Positions 35,451-44,988 are shown, counted from the stretch's first letter. The stretch is DNA of 64,000 bases from JBGRQA01 sp041725895 (GCA_041725895.1 JBGRQA010000004.1:124001-188000); one strand, 5' to 3'. The notes: generated by a model not told the origin, from the letters alone. Numbers and translations: made by a program.

Positions 35451-36050
35451 TTACTTTTTCTCTTCTTTACTTTCTTTCATATATTCTCTAATCCAATCGG
35501 GTACCGGACTTTCAGGCAAAGGCACCCTGGCATTGGGGACACTGGAAAGACTATTCACCCTTCCATGAGGAACTTCCCGATGGCAATCCCAACACAAACG
35601 ATCGGTACGGTGATGAATATGATTCTCAACCCTCCCAACCAGTTTGGCTTCGGTTACCACCTGACTGTGACAACGTATGCAGTTTTCATGAACCACATCG
35701 CGTCCTTCCTCCTTGATAAAAATTACCTGTGGCTCCAATCTTAAAGCAAACATGGAAGCATGACGCATACCGTCCTTAGCTTTGAAGAAGTACTTCCTGA
35801 AAACGTTATCATGGGGTACATGACAATCGTTACAAGTTGCAACTTCACGATGCGAGCTGTGATTCCAGGTTGCAAACTGAGGAGCCATTACATGACAGTT
35901 CACGCAAGTTTCGGGTTTATCGGAAAGATAAGAGGCTGCCTTCGAAATATAAAGGACATGTACGCCCAAACCCACGAAAATCCCCATAAGAACAATCACT
36001 GGTATTTTCCATTGTGGAGGAGGTGTGAATTTTTTAATAAAATTAACCAT
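35451..36050 (-). CDS. nrfH: Cytochrome c nitrite reductase small subunit (menaquinol dehydrogenase)
   Basis: A NapC/NirT-family tetrahaem membrane protein that passes electrons from menaquinol to NrfA. One N-terminal membrane helix is at about 15-37. Four haem sites are visible: CVNCH, CNDCH, CIRCH and CWDCH. The ATG at 36050 (MVNFIKKFTPPPQW) gives 199 residues. The in-frame TTG at 36074 adds an unlikely tail. It lies 29 bp after the alginate-export-like gene and 24 bp before nrfA, so the three form one operon. Confidence 0.95.
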   Translation of the reverse strand: MVNFIKKFTPPPQWKIPVIVLMGIFVGLGVHVLYISKAASYLSDKPETCVNCHVMAPQFATWNHSSHREVATCNDCHVPHDNVFRKYFFKAKDGMRHASMFALRLEPQVIFIKEEGRDVVHENCIRCHSQVVTEAKLVGRVENHIHHRTDRLCWDCHREVPHGRVNSLSSVPNARVPLPESPVPDWIREYMKESKEEKK

Positions 36051-36079
36051 TAGCTGTATTTTTGGACAGAGCAATTAAA

Positions 36080-37357
36080 TTATTTACTCAGGAAATTAGG
36101 TTTGAATACAAGCATTACCCATCCCCAATTGTTCGCTTCTCCTTTATCTCCACCTTTCAAAACTTCCATCGATTCGGACGCAAACATTTGAGAGTATCCC
36201 GCTTTTATGACCAAGCTTTTAGAATACTTGTACCCCAAAGACAGATCAATCTCTGTTCCCAGGTAGCTGTCCATTTTTTCCGTTCCCTTCATCAAATCAG
36301 CCTGAGAAGCAAAAATGTGAAGTGCTGTAGAAAACGACACCTTATCCTTACCATAGTTTAAACCGGCAAAAAAGTCCTGCAAACCAACATTGTTCCCATG
36401 ATTCCCAACATAGAAGTAATCCATGTGTCCGTTGAACTTGTGGTTGGTACCAAAAATAGGAGTGAAAGATTTGTTATCGTTATTCACATTTTGCTTATCA
36501 GTGTCGGTTCCCGACTGGATTTCTGCACCAACATACCCTTTCCAGTTATCAGCAACAGGGTAATACATACTTGCGGAAATCAAATAAGCCTTGAGATCAC
36601 GGCCAGTTACATCCTCTCCGGTTTGGTAGTAGGCGGAGCCGGAAAACTTCACTTTTCCTGGTTTGTAATTCAAATGTGTACCAAAAGTTTGACTGTAACG
36701 AGTTTCCTCATCGATAACGGCACCATCAGCCATTTTGGAATATTGCAAACCATTATTCAAAAACAGCAAGCTCATTTTAAATTCTTCAAACTCGCGGTGA
36801 TACCAGGCAAACTGCATGGATTTGTAATTTCCCCCTGTAGTATACAAACGGGTGATCAATTGCTCCTTGTCCTGATTGTACGCAAACCCCGCGTGGAATT
36901 TTCCTTTCTCTCCTGCCTTAAACTTAAACAAGGCCAGATCATGACTTCGAGCTTGTTGAGCCCAACCAACATTACCCAGAATGCGGTGATCGTCATAAAC
37001 CAATTCCTGGCGTCCTACCTTCAAAGAAAAATTATCTCTAAACAGGATTTCTCCCCAGGCCTCATGAAGCATAATCTTATTCTTATCAGATGAATTCAAT
37101 TGGCTAACATCTCCCCAGGTTCTGATATCCTGAAGCGAAACACCAACCCTGAATTTGGTTTCTGCATAATTTACATTCAAACGAGTACGCTGAGATGTGA
37201 AAAATGCAGCTTCGTTGGCATCGTTATACAAAGATTTGAGACCATGACGGTACTCGGTACGGGGTCGAATTTCACCCGTAAAGTCCAATTGGGCGACTAC
37301 CACGGTGGGTAAAAGCCCCAAAAAAAGGACCAGTAAAGATGTTGTAAGTTTTTTCAT
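36080..37357 (-). CDS. Alginate-export-like outer membrane beta-barrel protein in the nrf operon
   Basis: Signal peptide MKKLTTSLLVLFLGLLPTVVVA, then about 400 residues of alternating beta-strand pattern with an aromatic-rich final strand (WGWVMLVFKPNFL), matching the Alginate_exp barrel family. Early features are FTGEIRPRTEYRHG and the conserved LKVGRQELVYDDHRILG. It is the first gene of the operon with nrfH and nrfA. That location suggests passage of nitrite, nitrate or small solutes rather than alginate. The substrate is inferred only from context. Confidence 0.85.
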   Translation of the reverse strand: MKKLTTSLLVLFLGLLPTVVVAQLDFTGEIRPRTEYRHGLKSLYNDANEAAFFTSQRTRLNVNYAETKFRVGVSLQDIRTWGDVSQLNSSDKNKIMLHEAWGEILFRDNFSLKVGRQELVYDDHRILGNVGWAQQARSHDLALFKFKAGEKGKFHAGFAYNQDKEQLITRLYTTGGNYKSMQFAWYHREFEEFKMSLLFLNNGLQYSKMADGAVIDEETRYSQTFGTHLNYKPGKVKFSGSAYYQTGEDVTGRDLKAYLISASMYYPVADNWKGYVGAEIQSGTDTDKQNVNNDNKSFTPIFGTNHKFNGHMDYFYVGNHGNNVGLQDFFAGLNYGKDKVSFSTALHIFASQADLMKGTEKMDSYLGTEIDLSLGYKYSKSLVIKAGYSQMFASESMEVLKGGDKGEANNWGWVMLVFKPNFLSK

Positions 37358-37955
37358 AGGTTTAGGATAGATTGTTGTTACTAACTGTTATTCAATATAA
37401 TAATATTCAACCAACAATACAATACTAAAAACTGAAAATCATAAAAACAAACATATCAGACAATTTAAACTTGTTATATTTTAATTTTAAAACCTTTTTC
37501 TCTTTTTATTTAAGCTGATATTCAGGTCTCTTTTTGTTTTTTAGAACCTACTCGCAACTGTTTATTTTATTTCAATCTAAATTAGCAACACTTAAAATCT
37601 CTCCCCTGATAGAACTCAAATTCACTGAATCACAAGATGTTTAACAATAGAATTTAATCCCCACTCAACACAGGATCGTATTTTGGAAACCATTTTTCAC
37701 ATAATCTTACAAAGGATAGGAACTGTAAGGGGAACCGAAAGATTTCACCCAATCCCCTTCCGGCATCTTCCTTCATTAAATTTCAATTTTCTAAATAAAA
37801 CAGTATCTTAAATTCCGAAATACAATTACTTTTGCATTACCAGAATAACAGATCGGTAGATCTTTATCAAAACAACACAAATTCTCCTTTCTCACATACA
37901 AGGAAATAAGCTAGTTTTAAGCTGAGTTTATACTTCCTACAAAAAACGACTGCTG
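37358..37955. other. AT-rich divergent regulatory gap between the nrf operon and the fused ResB-CcsA gene
   Basis: Almost 600 bp without a gene. It must hold promoters for both directions. A TATGTTTG box (minus strand, 37448-37455) could serve the nrf operon, and TACTTTTG (37827-37834) could serve the fused gene. I found no palindrome like that at rex, no convincing FNR or HcpR-type site and no small ORF with coding character. Confidence 0.45.
37827..37834 (+). promoter_or_regulatory. Candidate -7 box of the fused ResB-CcsA gene
   Basis: TACTTTTG matches TAnnTTTG, about 120 bp upstream of the ATG. No TTTG is present at the -33 distance. Confidence 0.35.
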
Positions 37956-40900
37956 ATGAAAAAAATATTCGATTTTCTCTTCTCCATGCAAATGATGGGT
38001 GTATTAACCATCCTGTTCGCCCTCTCCATTGGAACGGCCACTTTTATCGAAAATGATTTTGGCACTCAGGCAGCCCGTGCCTTGGTTTACAATGCCAAAT
38101 GGTTTGAACTACTTCTGATTCTGCTTGGAGCCAATCTGGTAGCCAATATTTTCAGATACAAACTCTACTTACGAGCCAAATGGACCATATTGGCCTTCCA
38201 TGTAGCCTTCATTGTTATCATTTTAGGGTCGGGAATCACCCGTTACATGGGATACGAAGCCACCATGCACATAAGGGAAGGAGAAACTTCGAACCAGATT
38301 CTTTCTGCTGACACCTACATTGATATTGTTGTAAACCACAAAGGGGAACAGTCCAAGGAAAGCAAGCGAATCAGCCTCACCTCCCTGAAACCGTCCTCCT
38401 TCGATACAGATTTACAATTAACCAATAAGACGATTAATGTGGAATTAATGGCTTATTTGCCCCATGCGGAGGAAAGCTTACAGGAAGATCCTACAGGACA
38501 ACCCGTTATTGAGTTTGTTGCCGTAGGACAGGGAGGAAAGCAAAACTTTCAGTCGTATACTCTGGAATACAAGGGAGCAAAAATAATCAACAACCAAATG
38601 TTCGCCTTCAACACCATAGACAACCCCAATGCTATAACCTTTAACTATTCGGACAGTCTCCGCATTCGGGCACCCTATCCCATCAAAAAAATCAGTATGA
38701 TGGACGGAAGTGCGGGCCTTATGGACGCAGGAGTTTTTCACAGCATCGAGCCCAGAAAACTTTACGATCTGAATGGCACCAAAATCGTAATTAAGAATTT
38801 TTACCCACGAGCCAAGTTCAGATACATAAGTGGCCGAAACGAAAACAAACCCGATATGCTTGCTTTCAGGGTAAGCGACGGAACTTCCATTAAGGAACTA
38901 ATGGTGTCCGGCCAAAGAGATGTTATCGGCACAAAATCACCTCTTAACCTAAACGGCTCACAGGTTTCCATTTCCTATGGCTCCAAAATTATGGAATTGC
39001 CCTTCTCTATTAAACTTATCGATTTTCAACTGGACCGTTACCCTGGCTCAAAAAGCCCCTCGTCCTTTGCAAGCGAAGTAACCCTTATAGATCCATCCCA
39101 AAACCTCACCAAAGATTACCGGATATTTATGAACAACATCCTGAAACATCGAGGCTACAGATTCTTTCAATCGTCCTACGACAAAGATGAGAAAGGTACC
39201 ATCCTTTCGGTAAATCACGATCTATTGGGAATGATGGTAACCTATACCGGCTATTTCCTTATGATGCTAGGAATGGCTCTGTCCCTATTCAACCGACAAA
39301 GCCGTTTCAAAATATTAAGTCGCAGAGCCAACGAAATCAGTAGGAATAAAACCGTAATAACCATCGCACTACTCATTGGTCTTTCCGGACTCAGTTTAAA
39401 CACCAGTGCACAGCAACAAACCTCTACCCCCACGCCCATCCCAATGGAGCAAGCGAGCAAATTTTCAGAATTACTGGTACTCGACAACAGTGGTCGTATT
39501 GAACCCATCAACACATTAGCCAGTGAAATTATCCGGAAAATCAGCAAAAGATCTAAATACAAAGGAATGCATTCCGACCAGGTTTTTCTGGGAATGACAA
39601 GCAATCCCATGCAATGGCAAATGGTACCTCTGATCAAGGTAGCAAACTCTGAATTATCACGTAAAATAGGAGTTCAAGGGAAATATGCTGCCTTCGTAGA
39701 CTTCCTGAATCAAAAGGGACAATACAAACTGGGAGCAGAAGTTCAACAAGCCTACTCAAAGAAACCGGTTCATCGTTCCAGATACGAGAAGGAACTGATC
39801 AACGTTGACGAAAGAGTAAACATTTGCTATATGGTTTTTTCGGGGGAATTCTTAAAAATATTTCCTAACCCCACAGATCAAAACGCCGAATGGTACAAAC
39901 CTACCGATATTGTTCACCTACCCACCCAGGATTCACTATTCGTAAAAAAATCCGTACAGATGTACCTGCAAGCGGTCAACAATAACGATTACAATCAGGC
40001 AGACGAATTCCTAGCAGGAATAAAAACCTATCAGAAGAGATACGGTGCCCAAATTCTTCCTGGCGAAACCAAACAAAAAATTGAAATTCTATACAACAAC
40101 ACCAATATTTTTAAAAGACTTTTTCCCATTTACCTACTGATTGGGTTCTTCTTGCTAATTGCACTTGTGGTACACATTGTACAACCCAAATTAAGAATTA
40201 CCTGGATTGTTCGAAGTGCCCTGATCTTGTTAGGAATAGGATTTCTTCTGCATACAGCAGGTTTGGCTGCTCGCTGGTATATATCAGGCCATGCTCCATG
40301 GAGTAACGGTTTCGAATCGATGACCTATGTGGCCTGGGCCTGCTTACTATCCGGATTTTTATTCGTTCGCAAATCCTATTTCTCACTTGCTGCAACTGCA
40401 ATTCTGGGGGGATTAACTCTTTTCGTAGCCCATTTAAGTTGGATGAGTCCTGAAGTAACCAATTTGGTACCGGTACTAAAATCCTACTGGCTGACCATTC
40501 ATGTGGCAGTTATTACTGCCAGCTACGGTTTTCTGGCCCTCGGAGCAATTCTGGGCTTCATCAATCTGGTACTCATGATTCTGAAAAACCGCAAAAACGA
40601 TAAACGCATAGATGGAAACATTGCAGACCTAACCACCATTAGCGAGATGACCATAATTGTTGGACTGTACTTCCTGACCATTGGTACCTTTCTGGGTGGA
40701 ATTTGGGCCAACGAATCGTGGGGACGATACTGGGGTTGGGATCCCAAAGAGACCTGGGCATTAGTAAGTATCCTTGTATACAGTTTTGTTGTACACATGC
40801 GATTCATCCCCGGACTCCAATCGGTTTACTCCTTCAACCTGGCCTCTCTATTGGGATACAGCTCCATTCTGATGACCTATTTTGGAGTAAACTACTACCT

Positions 40901-41057
40901 GGCAGGTTTGCACTCCTACGCCAAGGGCGATCCGGTCCCCATCCCTACCTGGGTGTACTATAGCGTAGCCGTTGTAATTGCCGTGGCACTGCTGGCCTAC
41001 TATAACTACAAAAAACACGAAGCAGAAGCCAATAAAGAATTGACAGCTGAAGCATAA
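37956..41057 (+). CDS. Fused ResB-CcsA cytochrome c biogenesis protein
   Basis: A 1033-residue System II haem lyase carrying both partners on one chain. The N-terminal ResB part has helices at about 10-30, 45-63 and 70-92, a large periplasmic domain, and a helix near 430. A helix near 470 and a second periplasmic segment (to about 715) lead to the C-terminal CcsA part with about eight helices. The CcsA part has HTAGLAARWYISGHAPWSNGFESM and the tryptophan-rich WGRYWGWDPKETWAL. It faces away from the nrf operon, which has its own split pair. Wolinella has several fused CcsBA proteins with different haem-site specificities, so this copy may serve ordinary CxxCH cytochromes. Confidence 0.92.
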   Translation: MKKIFDFLFSMQMMGVLTILFALSIGTATFIENDFGTQAARALVYNAKWFELLLILLGANLVANIFRYKLYLRAKWTILAFHVAFIVIILGSGITRYMGYEATMHIREGETSNQILSADTYIDIVVNHKGEQSKESKRISLTSLKPSSFDTDLQLTNKTINVELMAYLPHAEESLQEDPTGQPVIEFVAVGQGGKQNFQSYTLEYKGAKIINNQMFAFNTIDNPNAITFNYSDSLRIRAPYPIKKISMMDGSAGLMDAGVFHSIEPRKLYDLNGTKIVIKNFYPRAKFRYISGRNENKPDMLAFRVSDGTSIKELMVSGQRDVIGTKSPLNLNGSQVSISYGSKIMELPFSIKLIDFQLDRYPGSKSPSSFASEVTLIDPSQNLTKDYRIFMNNILKHRGYRFFQSSYDKDEKGTILSVNHDLLGMMVTYTGYFLMMLGMALSLFNRQSRFKILSRRANEISRNKTVITIALLIGLSGLSLNTSAQQQTSTPTPIPMEQASKFSELLVLDNSGRIEPINTLASEIIRKISKRSKYKGMHSDQVFLGMTSNPMQWQMVPLIKVANSELSRKIGVQGKYAAFVDFLNQKGQYKLGAEVQQAYSKKPVHRSRYEKELINVDERVNICYMVFSGEFLKIFPNPTDQNAEWYKPTDIVHLPTQDSLFVKKSVQMYLQAVNNNDYNQADEFLAGIKTYQKRYGAQILPGETKQKIEILYNNTNIFKRLFPIYLLIGFFLLIALVVHIVQPKLRITWIVRSALILLGIGFLLHTAGLAARWYISGHAPWSNGFESMTYVAWACLLSGFLFVRKSYFSLAATAILGGLTLFVAHLSWMSPEVTNLVPVLKSYWLTIHVAVITASYGFLALGAILGFINLVLMILKNRKNDKRIDGNIADLTTISEMTIIVGLYFLTIGTFLGGIWANESWGRYWGWDPKETWALVSILVYSFVVHMRFIPGLQSVYSFNLASLLGYSSILMTYFGVNYYLAGLHSYAKGDPVPIPTWVYYSVAVVIAVALLAYYNYKKHEAEANKELTAEA

Positions 41058-41100
41058 AAAAAACGTCCCTCATTCAATATGAATGGGGGCGTTCTCTTTC
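41058..41100 (+). terminator. Terminator after the fused ResB-CcsA gene
   Basis: CGTCCCTCATTC pairs with GAATGGGGGCG with one bulged T and one G-T pair (41062-41093), preceded by an A run and followed by a T-rich tract. Confidence 0.75.
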
Positions 41101-41214
41101 TATATTTCATTAACCATACTCTCTTAGAGAATCAGTTTTATATTTTTACTCTAACAACCAAGGGCCAAAAGCGAATAGCTTGTCCATAAAAAAGAACGAG
41201 CAGCAAACCGCCAT

Positions 41215-42081
41215 TTAATACGTCCTCGTCATATCTTCGGGCACCATCAAAAGAAAGGAACTGATCCCCTTCAAACTTTCCTCCAATTTTCGAATGTCCC
41301 TTCGTCTTTCTGTGGCAATGGTGAGGATCTTCAGATCTGGTCTCGCACGCTTTAGGTACCAGATGATACCCTCAAAATTATTGGAGTGATAGGAACCGTT
41401 GAAATGCAGAAAGAGCTTTCCTTTCTCCCAGTTTTGTAATATAAAGTAGGCCATAGTTGCATCCTTGATGGCTTGTGCTTTAGGAAAGTTAAGATTGTTT
41501 TTCCCCTTGTGTCCGTTCCCCATCTCCAACATTTTCTTGTAACAATTCACATTCGGATCAAAAGCAATGGGCAGTGGGGCCATCCATCGTTTTTCCTCTT
41601 TATCGAGCCTTTCCAACACATCCAATCCTCCCCGAAACACCATGCTGGCATACCGTCGGGGAATGTTGGTGGCCACAAAGGGTAAACCTTCCGTCTTGGC
41701 CAATTCCACCAAAGCTCGGTAATCGGTATAGTAGTTCTTCCACAATCTAACCCTTTGGGTCATCTCCTCTTCCGATAATTCACCTTTTAGGTAGGCCTGT
41801 AGCCCTTTCTGATTGTCCGCCTCGAACATTTCGGCCCCCAACACCAACCGATCACCTTTTTGTTTGTGGAGATCCCGAGCGATCTGTAATTCCAGCCAGT
41901 GGGCTATAGGATCGTTATGTAGCTCTCCAAAAAACACAATATCCGCATTTTTTAGCTGACGAATCATTTTCTGGTAACGAATTGATTTTCCATTGCCGTT
42001 GTACAAACGGTAGGTTGGATTCCCATTGCCGAAGGCCAAACCAAACAGAGCCCCCAGAAGAAGCATAGCTTTCATTTTCAT
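41215..42081 (-). CDS. ChaN-family haem-binding-like lipoprotein relative
   Basis: A 288-residue exported protein with a short hydrophobic N-terminus (MKMKAMLLLGALFGLAFG). Conserved ChaN/DUF399 motifs are IVFFGELHNDPIAHWLE, LVLGAEMFEADNQ, FVATNIPRRYASMVFR and the late HFNGSYHSNNFEGI. Campylobacter ChaN binds haem, and the fold is related to the TIKI peptidase superfamily. No lipobox cysteine is seen, so it is probably periplasmic rather than lipid-anchored. I chose the ATG at 42081 over an in-frame TTG at 42090. It is a single gene with no iron genes nearby. Confidence 0.85.
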   Translation of the reverse strand: MKMKAMLLLGALFGLAFGNGNPTYRLYNGNGKSIRYQKMIRQLKNADIVFFGELHNDPIAHWLELQIARDLHKQKGDRLVLGAEMFEADNQKGLQAYLKGELSEEEMTQRVRLWKNYYTDYRALVELAKTEGLPFVATNIPRRYASMVFRGGLDVLERLDKEEKRWMAPLPIAFDPNVNCYKKMLEMGNGHKGKNNLNFPKAQAIKDATMAYFILQNWEKGKLFLHFNGSYHSNNFEGIIWYLKRARPDLKILTIATERRRDIRKLEESLKGISSFLLMVPEDMTRTY

Positions 42082-42607
42082 AGTAAACAAGTTCGATTCT
42101 TCTAAAGATAATGAAAACTAATGATGTAAAAAGAGAAACCTATTGCATTCTCCTTTCACACCATCACGATCAAGTAGAAAACTCATAACTTCAACAATCT
42201 TATCTTTCTAAGGACCATTTTCAATAAAAACAAAATGTATCCCTGGGTTTGTAAGAAAAATATCTCAAACGATTAAATCCTCCTTTTTTGGTAGGGAACT
42301 CCTTCAAATCAAGTCCGTATCAACTCCGTATTTAAACGGACTTAATACGGAGTTGATCTATAGAATAAAAGGACATAGTGCAAGCAAATACATCCCAAAC
42401 AATTACATTTGGACACAAAGCCTACAACGAAAAGAAAAGGGAACTTTGAAGGATTTCAATAGAGGTAAAATGTTCTGCCATTTTGCAACTCTCTTTAAAT
42501 TACAAACTCAAACACTTCTCCTAAAGGGCAAAATCCAAACAGTACAATACCCCCGATATGTTAGCAATAAAACAGAACATGGATAACAAAAACAATTTCT
42601 TCCTAAC
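42082..42607. other. Intergenic gap holding an 11-bp repeat cluster
   Basis: Between ChaN-like and symporter genes, both on the minus strand. Apart from the repeat cluster at 42308-42357 I see only AT-rich sequence. The 77-codon plus-strand frame at 42353-42586 has no recognisable motif or ribosome site and starts inside the repeat, so I do not call it. Confidence 0.5.
42308..42357. repeat. Cluster of 11-bp repeats in direct and inverted orientation
   Basis: ATCAAGTCCGT and ATCAACTCCGT stand in tandem at 42308 and 42319. Their inverse follows: ACGGACTT at 42336-42343 and ATACGGAGTTGAT at 42345-42357. The 13-bp arms ATCAACTCCGTAT/ATACGGAGTTGAT are perfect. The AGTC/ACTC alternation and 11-bp step are the same as in the array at 4653-4718. 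Confidence 0.7.
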
Positions 42608-44104
42608 CTAGTTTTTGTTACCTCTCACCAACCACAATCCCGTAAAAGTAATTGCACCATTAAGCATCAGCAGCTCGTAGCCCAATTTGTAGTCAAAAAG
42701 ATACATCAAACCAACACCACCAACATAGGCCAAAAAAGGAGAAACAAGAGCAACCAAAGGGACCCATTTGTCTTTAACGCTCCATTTGGTAAAGAGACCA
42801 AAAGCATACAGACCGAGCAAAGGTCCGTAAGTATAGCCCGCTACCTTGAATATGGCAGAGATCACACTCTCATCATTAATGGCGCGGAAAATCATTATCA
42901 CCGCTACCAGTATGGCAGAGAAAAGAATGTGCACTCTTTTCCGTAGTCGCTGCAAATCTTTCTCCTCCCGATCACCGGCATCCAGAACATCCACGGTAAA
43001 GGAAGTAGTAAGGGAAGTCAATGCGGAATCTGCACTGGAATAGGCAGCCGCCATCAAGCCAACCAGGAAGAAGAGGCTCACCACCGGGCCTAAATGCTGA
43101 GTAGCTAGAATAGGAAAAAGATCATCCCCACGTGCAGGAATGGTAATTCCTTCGTGCTGGGCGTAAAGCAACAGCAAGGCCCCCAGGGTTAAGAACAAAA
43201 AGTTAGCAGGGATAAAGGCAAAACCATACCAGTACATATTCTTTTTGGCCTCCCCAATGTTTCTACAACTGAGATTCTTCTGCATCATGTCCTGATCCAA
43301 CCCGGTCATCACAATGGTAATAAATGCCCCGGTAAAAAATTGCTTCATAAAATGTTGAGGATTCTTCCAATCTCCCCACTCAAATATTCTTGAGAATTCA
43401 CTCTGCGAAATCAGATCCATCATTCCGGCACCATCCAGATGCATACGATCCATAATCAGCCAAATACTTACCCCCACAGCCGTTAGCATAAAAAGGGTCT
43501 GCAAGCTATCCGTCCAGATAATGGTCTTTATCCCTCCCTTGAAGGTATAGAGCCAGATCAACAGAATAGTTACCACCACGGTGACACCAAAAGGAATATT
43601 CCAAGCTTCGAACACAGTAATCTGAAGCACATTGGCCATTAGAAACAGACGAAAGGAAGCTCCAATGGTTCTCGATAGCAGAAAGAAAAAAGCTCCGGTT
43701 TTGTAAGAATAACGGCCAAAGCGTCCCTCCAGGTAGGTATAGATGGAAGTTAAATTCAATCGGTAGTACAAGGGCAACAGAATATTGGCCACCACAATGT
43801 AGCCCAACATGTAGCCCACCACCATCTGCATGTAAGTGAAATCTGTGGCTTTCACCCAACCCGGTACAGAGATAAAAGTCACCCCGGACAGGGAAGCCCC
43901 TATCATTCCAAAGGCAACCACATACCATGGGGATCTTTTATTCCCCAAAAAAAAGGAAGCATTATCAGCCTTTCGGCCGGTAACATAGGAAATCAACAGA
44001 AGCAGGGCAAAGTAGCCCGCCACAACAAGTAAGATGGTAGTTGGAGACACGACAATATTTTTTGTTAACTCTCCAAAAGTAACAAAACCCATCAATTTAT
44101 CCAT
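42608..44104 (-). CDS. Sodium:solute symporter (SSS family)
   Basis: A secondary transporter of about 498 residues with roughly 13 hydrophobic helices. Family motifs are FFLGNKRSPWYVVAFGMIGASLSGVTFISVPG near the N-terminus and GLMAAAYSSADSALTSLTTSF in the later sodium-site helix. I start it at the ATG at 44104 (MDKLMGFVTFGE). The frame continues upstream to 44230, but the extra segment is not membrane-like and lacks a good start. The solute cannot be told from the sequence. Sugars, sialic acid and carboxylates are all possible. Confidence 0.9.
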   Translation of the reverse strand: MDKLMGFVTFGELTKNIVVSPTTILLVVAGYFALLLLISYVTGRKADNASFFLGNKRSPWYVVAFGMIGASLSGVTFISVPGWVKATDFTYMQMVVGYMLGYIVVANILLPLYYRLNLTSIYTYLEGRFGRYSYKTGAFFFLLSRTIGASFRLFLMANVLQITVFEAWNIPFGVTVVVTILLIWLYTFKGGIKTIIWTDSLQTLFMLTAVGVSIWLIMDRMHLDGAGMMDLISQSEFSRIFEWGDWKNPQHFMKQFFTGAFITIVMTGLDQDMMQKNLSCRNIGEAKKNMYWYGFAFIPANFLFLTLGALLLLYAQHEGITIPARGDDLFPILATQHLGPVVSLFFLVGLMAAAYSSADSALTSLTTSFTVDVLDAGDREEKDLQRLRKRVHILFSAILVAVIMIFRAINDESVISAIFKVAGYTYGPLLGLYAFGLFTKWSVKDKWVPLVALVSPFLAYVGGVGLMYLFDYKLGYELLMLNGAITFTGLWLVRGNKN

Positions 44105-44272
44105 ATAAAGATGAAAAGGTGTGAATAACCTGTTTAAGATTCTCCGCCGATTTAAACTACACTCGTCCCAATTATATCTCGAGCAAAAGAATAGAAAATA
44201 GACGCCAAAGGCAAAAAGGTTGAATTGCAACCTTTGTAAGAAACAGAAGAACGGAATTCAACGGATTTTTCC

Positions 44273-44280
44273 TACTTTTG
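44273..44280 (+). promoter_or_regulatory. Candidate -7 box of recR
   Basis: TACTTTTG matches TAnnTTTG, 33 bp upstream of the recR ATG. The -33 position lacks TTTG. Confidence 0.35.
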
Positions 44281-44312
44281 ATAGAACAAATCGATAAAGC
44301 TGAAGCTCACTA

Positions 44313-44939
44313 ATGAATTACATCAATTTTCCCTCCAAGCTGCTGGAGAATGCAGTCAACGAATTCGCCAAACTTCCGGGCATCGGGAGGAAAACCGCAT
44401 TACGACTGGTTCTTCACATGCTCAAGCAGGAAAAGGAAGATGTACATCTTTTTGGCAATACCCTGATTCAGCTTCGAGACGAAATCAAGCATTGTAAAAG
44501 CTGCCACAACATCTCCGATACGGAGCTATGCGATATTTGCGCCAACCCCAAACGGGACCATGAAACGATTTGCGTAGTGGAAAATATCAGGGATGTGATG
44601 TCGGTGGAGAATACCCAGCAATACCAGGGGATTTATCATGTTCTGGGTGGAATTATCTCTCCTATGGACGGGATCGGACCGGGGGATCTGAATATTGATC
44701 CTCTGGTGAAAAAGGTTAGCGAAGGTGAGGTTCAGGAAGTCATTCTGGCCCTGAGTACCACAATGGAGGGAGACACCACCAATTTTTACCTATATCGTAA
44801 ACTTCATCAATACGATATCACCATTACAACCATCGCCAGAGGAGTGTCTATTGGGGATGAACTGGAATATACCGACGAAGTGACTCTGGGGCGCTCCATA
44901 GCGAACCGAACTCCCTTTGATCAAAATCTTAAGTCCTAA
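44313..44939 (+). CDS. recR: Recombination mediator protein RecR
   Basis: A DNA-repair protein that loads RecA with RecF/RecO. The N-terminal helix-hairpin-helix is FAKLPGIGRKTALRLVLHML. The C4 zinc finger is CKSCHNISDTELCDIC. The Toprim domain begins ICVVENIRDVMSVENT and includes HVLGGIISPMDGIGPGDL, with ALSTTMEGDTT near the end. It is 208 residues long, the typical size. It is a single gene ahead of the E2 gene, with 124 bp between. Confidence 0.95.
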   Translation: MNYINFPSKLLENAVNEFAKLPGIGRKTALRLVLHMLKQEKEDVHLFGNTLIQLRDEIKHCKSCHNISDTELCDICANPKRDHETICVVENIRDVMSVENTQQYQGIYHVLGGIISPMDGIGPGDLNIDPLVKKVSEGEVQEVILALSTTMEGDTTNFYLYRKLHQYDITITTIARGVSIGDELEYTDEVTLGRSIANRTPFDQNLKS

Positions 44940-44980
44940 AACGGAGGAAAAGGTATTTTAAACATAAAGGAATTTTCGGA

Positions 44981-44988
44981 TACGTTTG
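44981..44988 (+). promoter_or_regulatory. Candidate -7 box of the E2 gene
   Basis: TACGTTTG matches TAnnTTTG, 76 bp upstream of the ATG. The -33 box is not evident. Confidence 0.3.

Noticed and set aside
37358..37955. FNR, HcpR or Rex operator upstream of the nrf operon
   Set aside because: I looked for TTGA-N6-TCAA-like, TTGTGA-like and rex-palindrome-like sites and found no convincing match in this AT-rich stretch.
42308..42357. RNA pseudoknot (two interleaved stems)
   Set aside because: The 8-bp and 13-bp pairings interleave with 0-4 nt connections, which cannot span the stems. They also follow simply from the direct and inverted repeat units, so a DNA repeat is the simpler reading.
42353..42586. 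77-codon open frame in the intergenic gap
   Set aside because: It begins inside the repeat cluster and has no ribosome site, signal peptide or recognisable motif. It looks like a chance frame.
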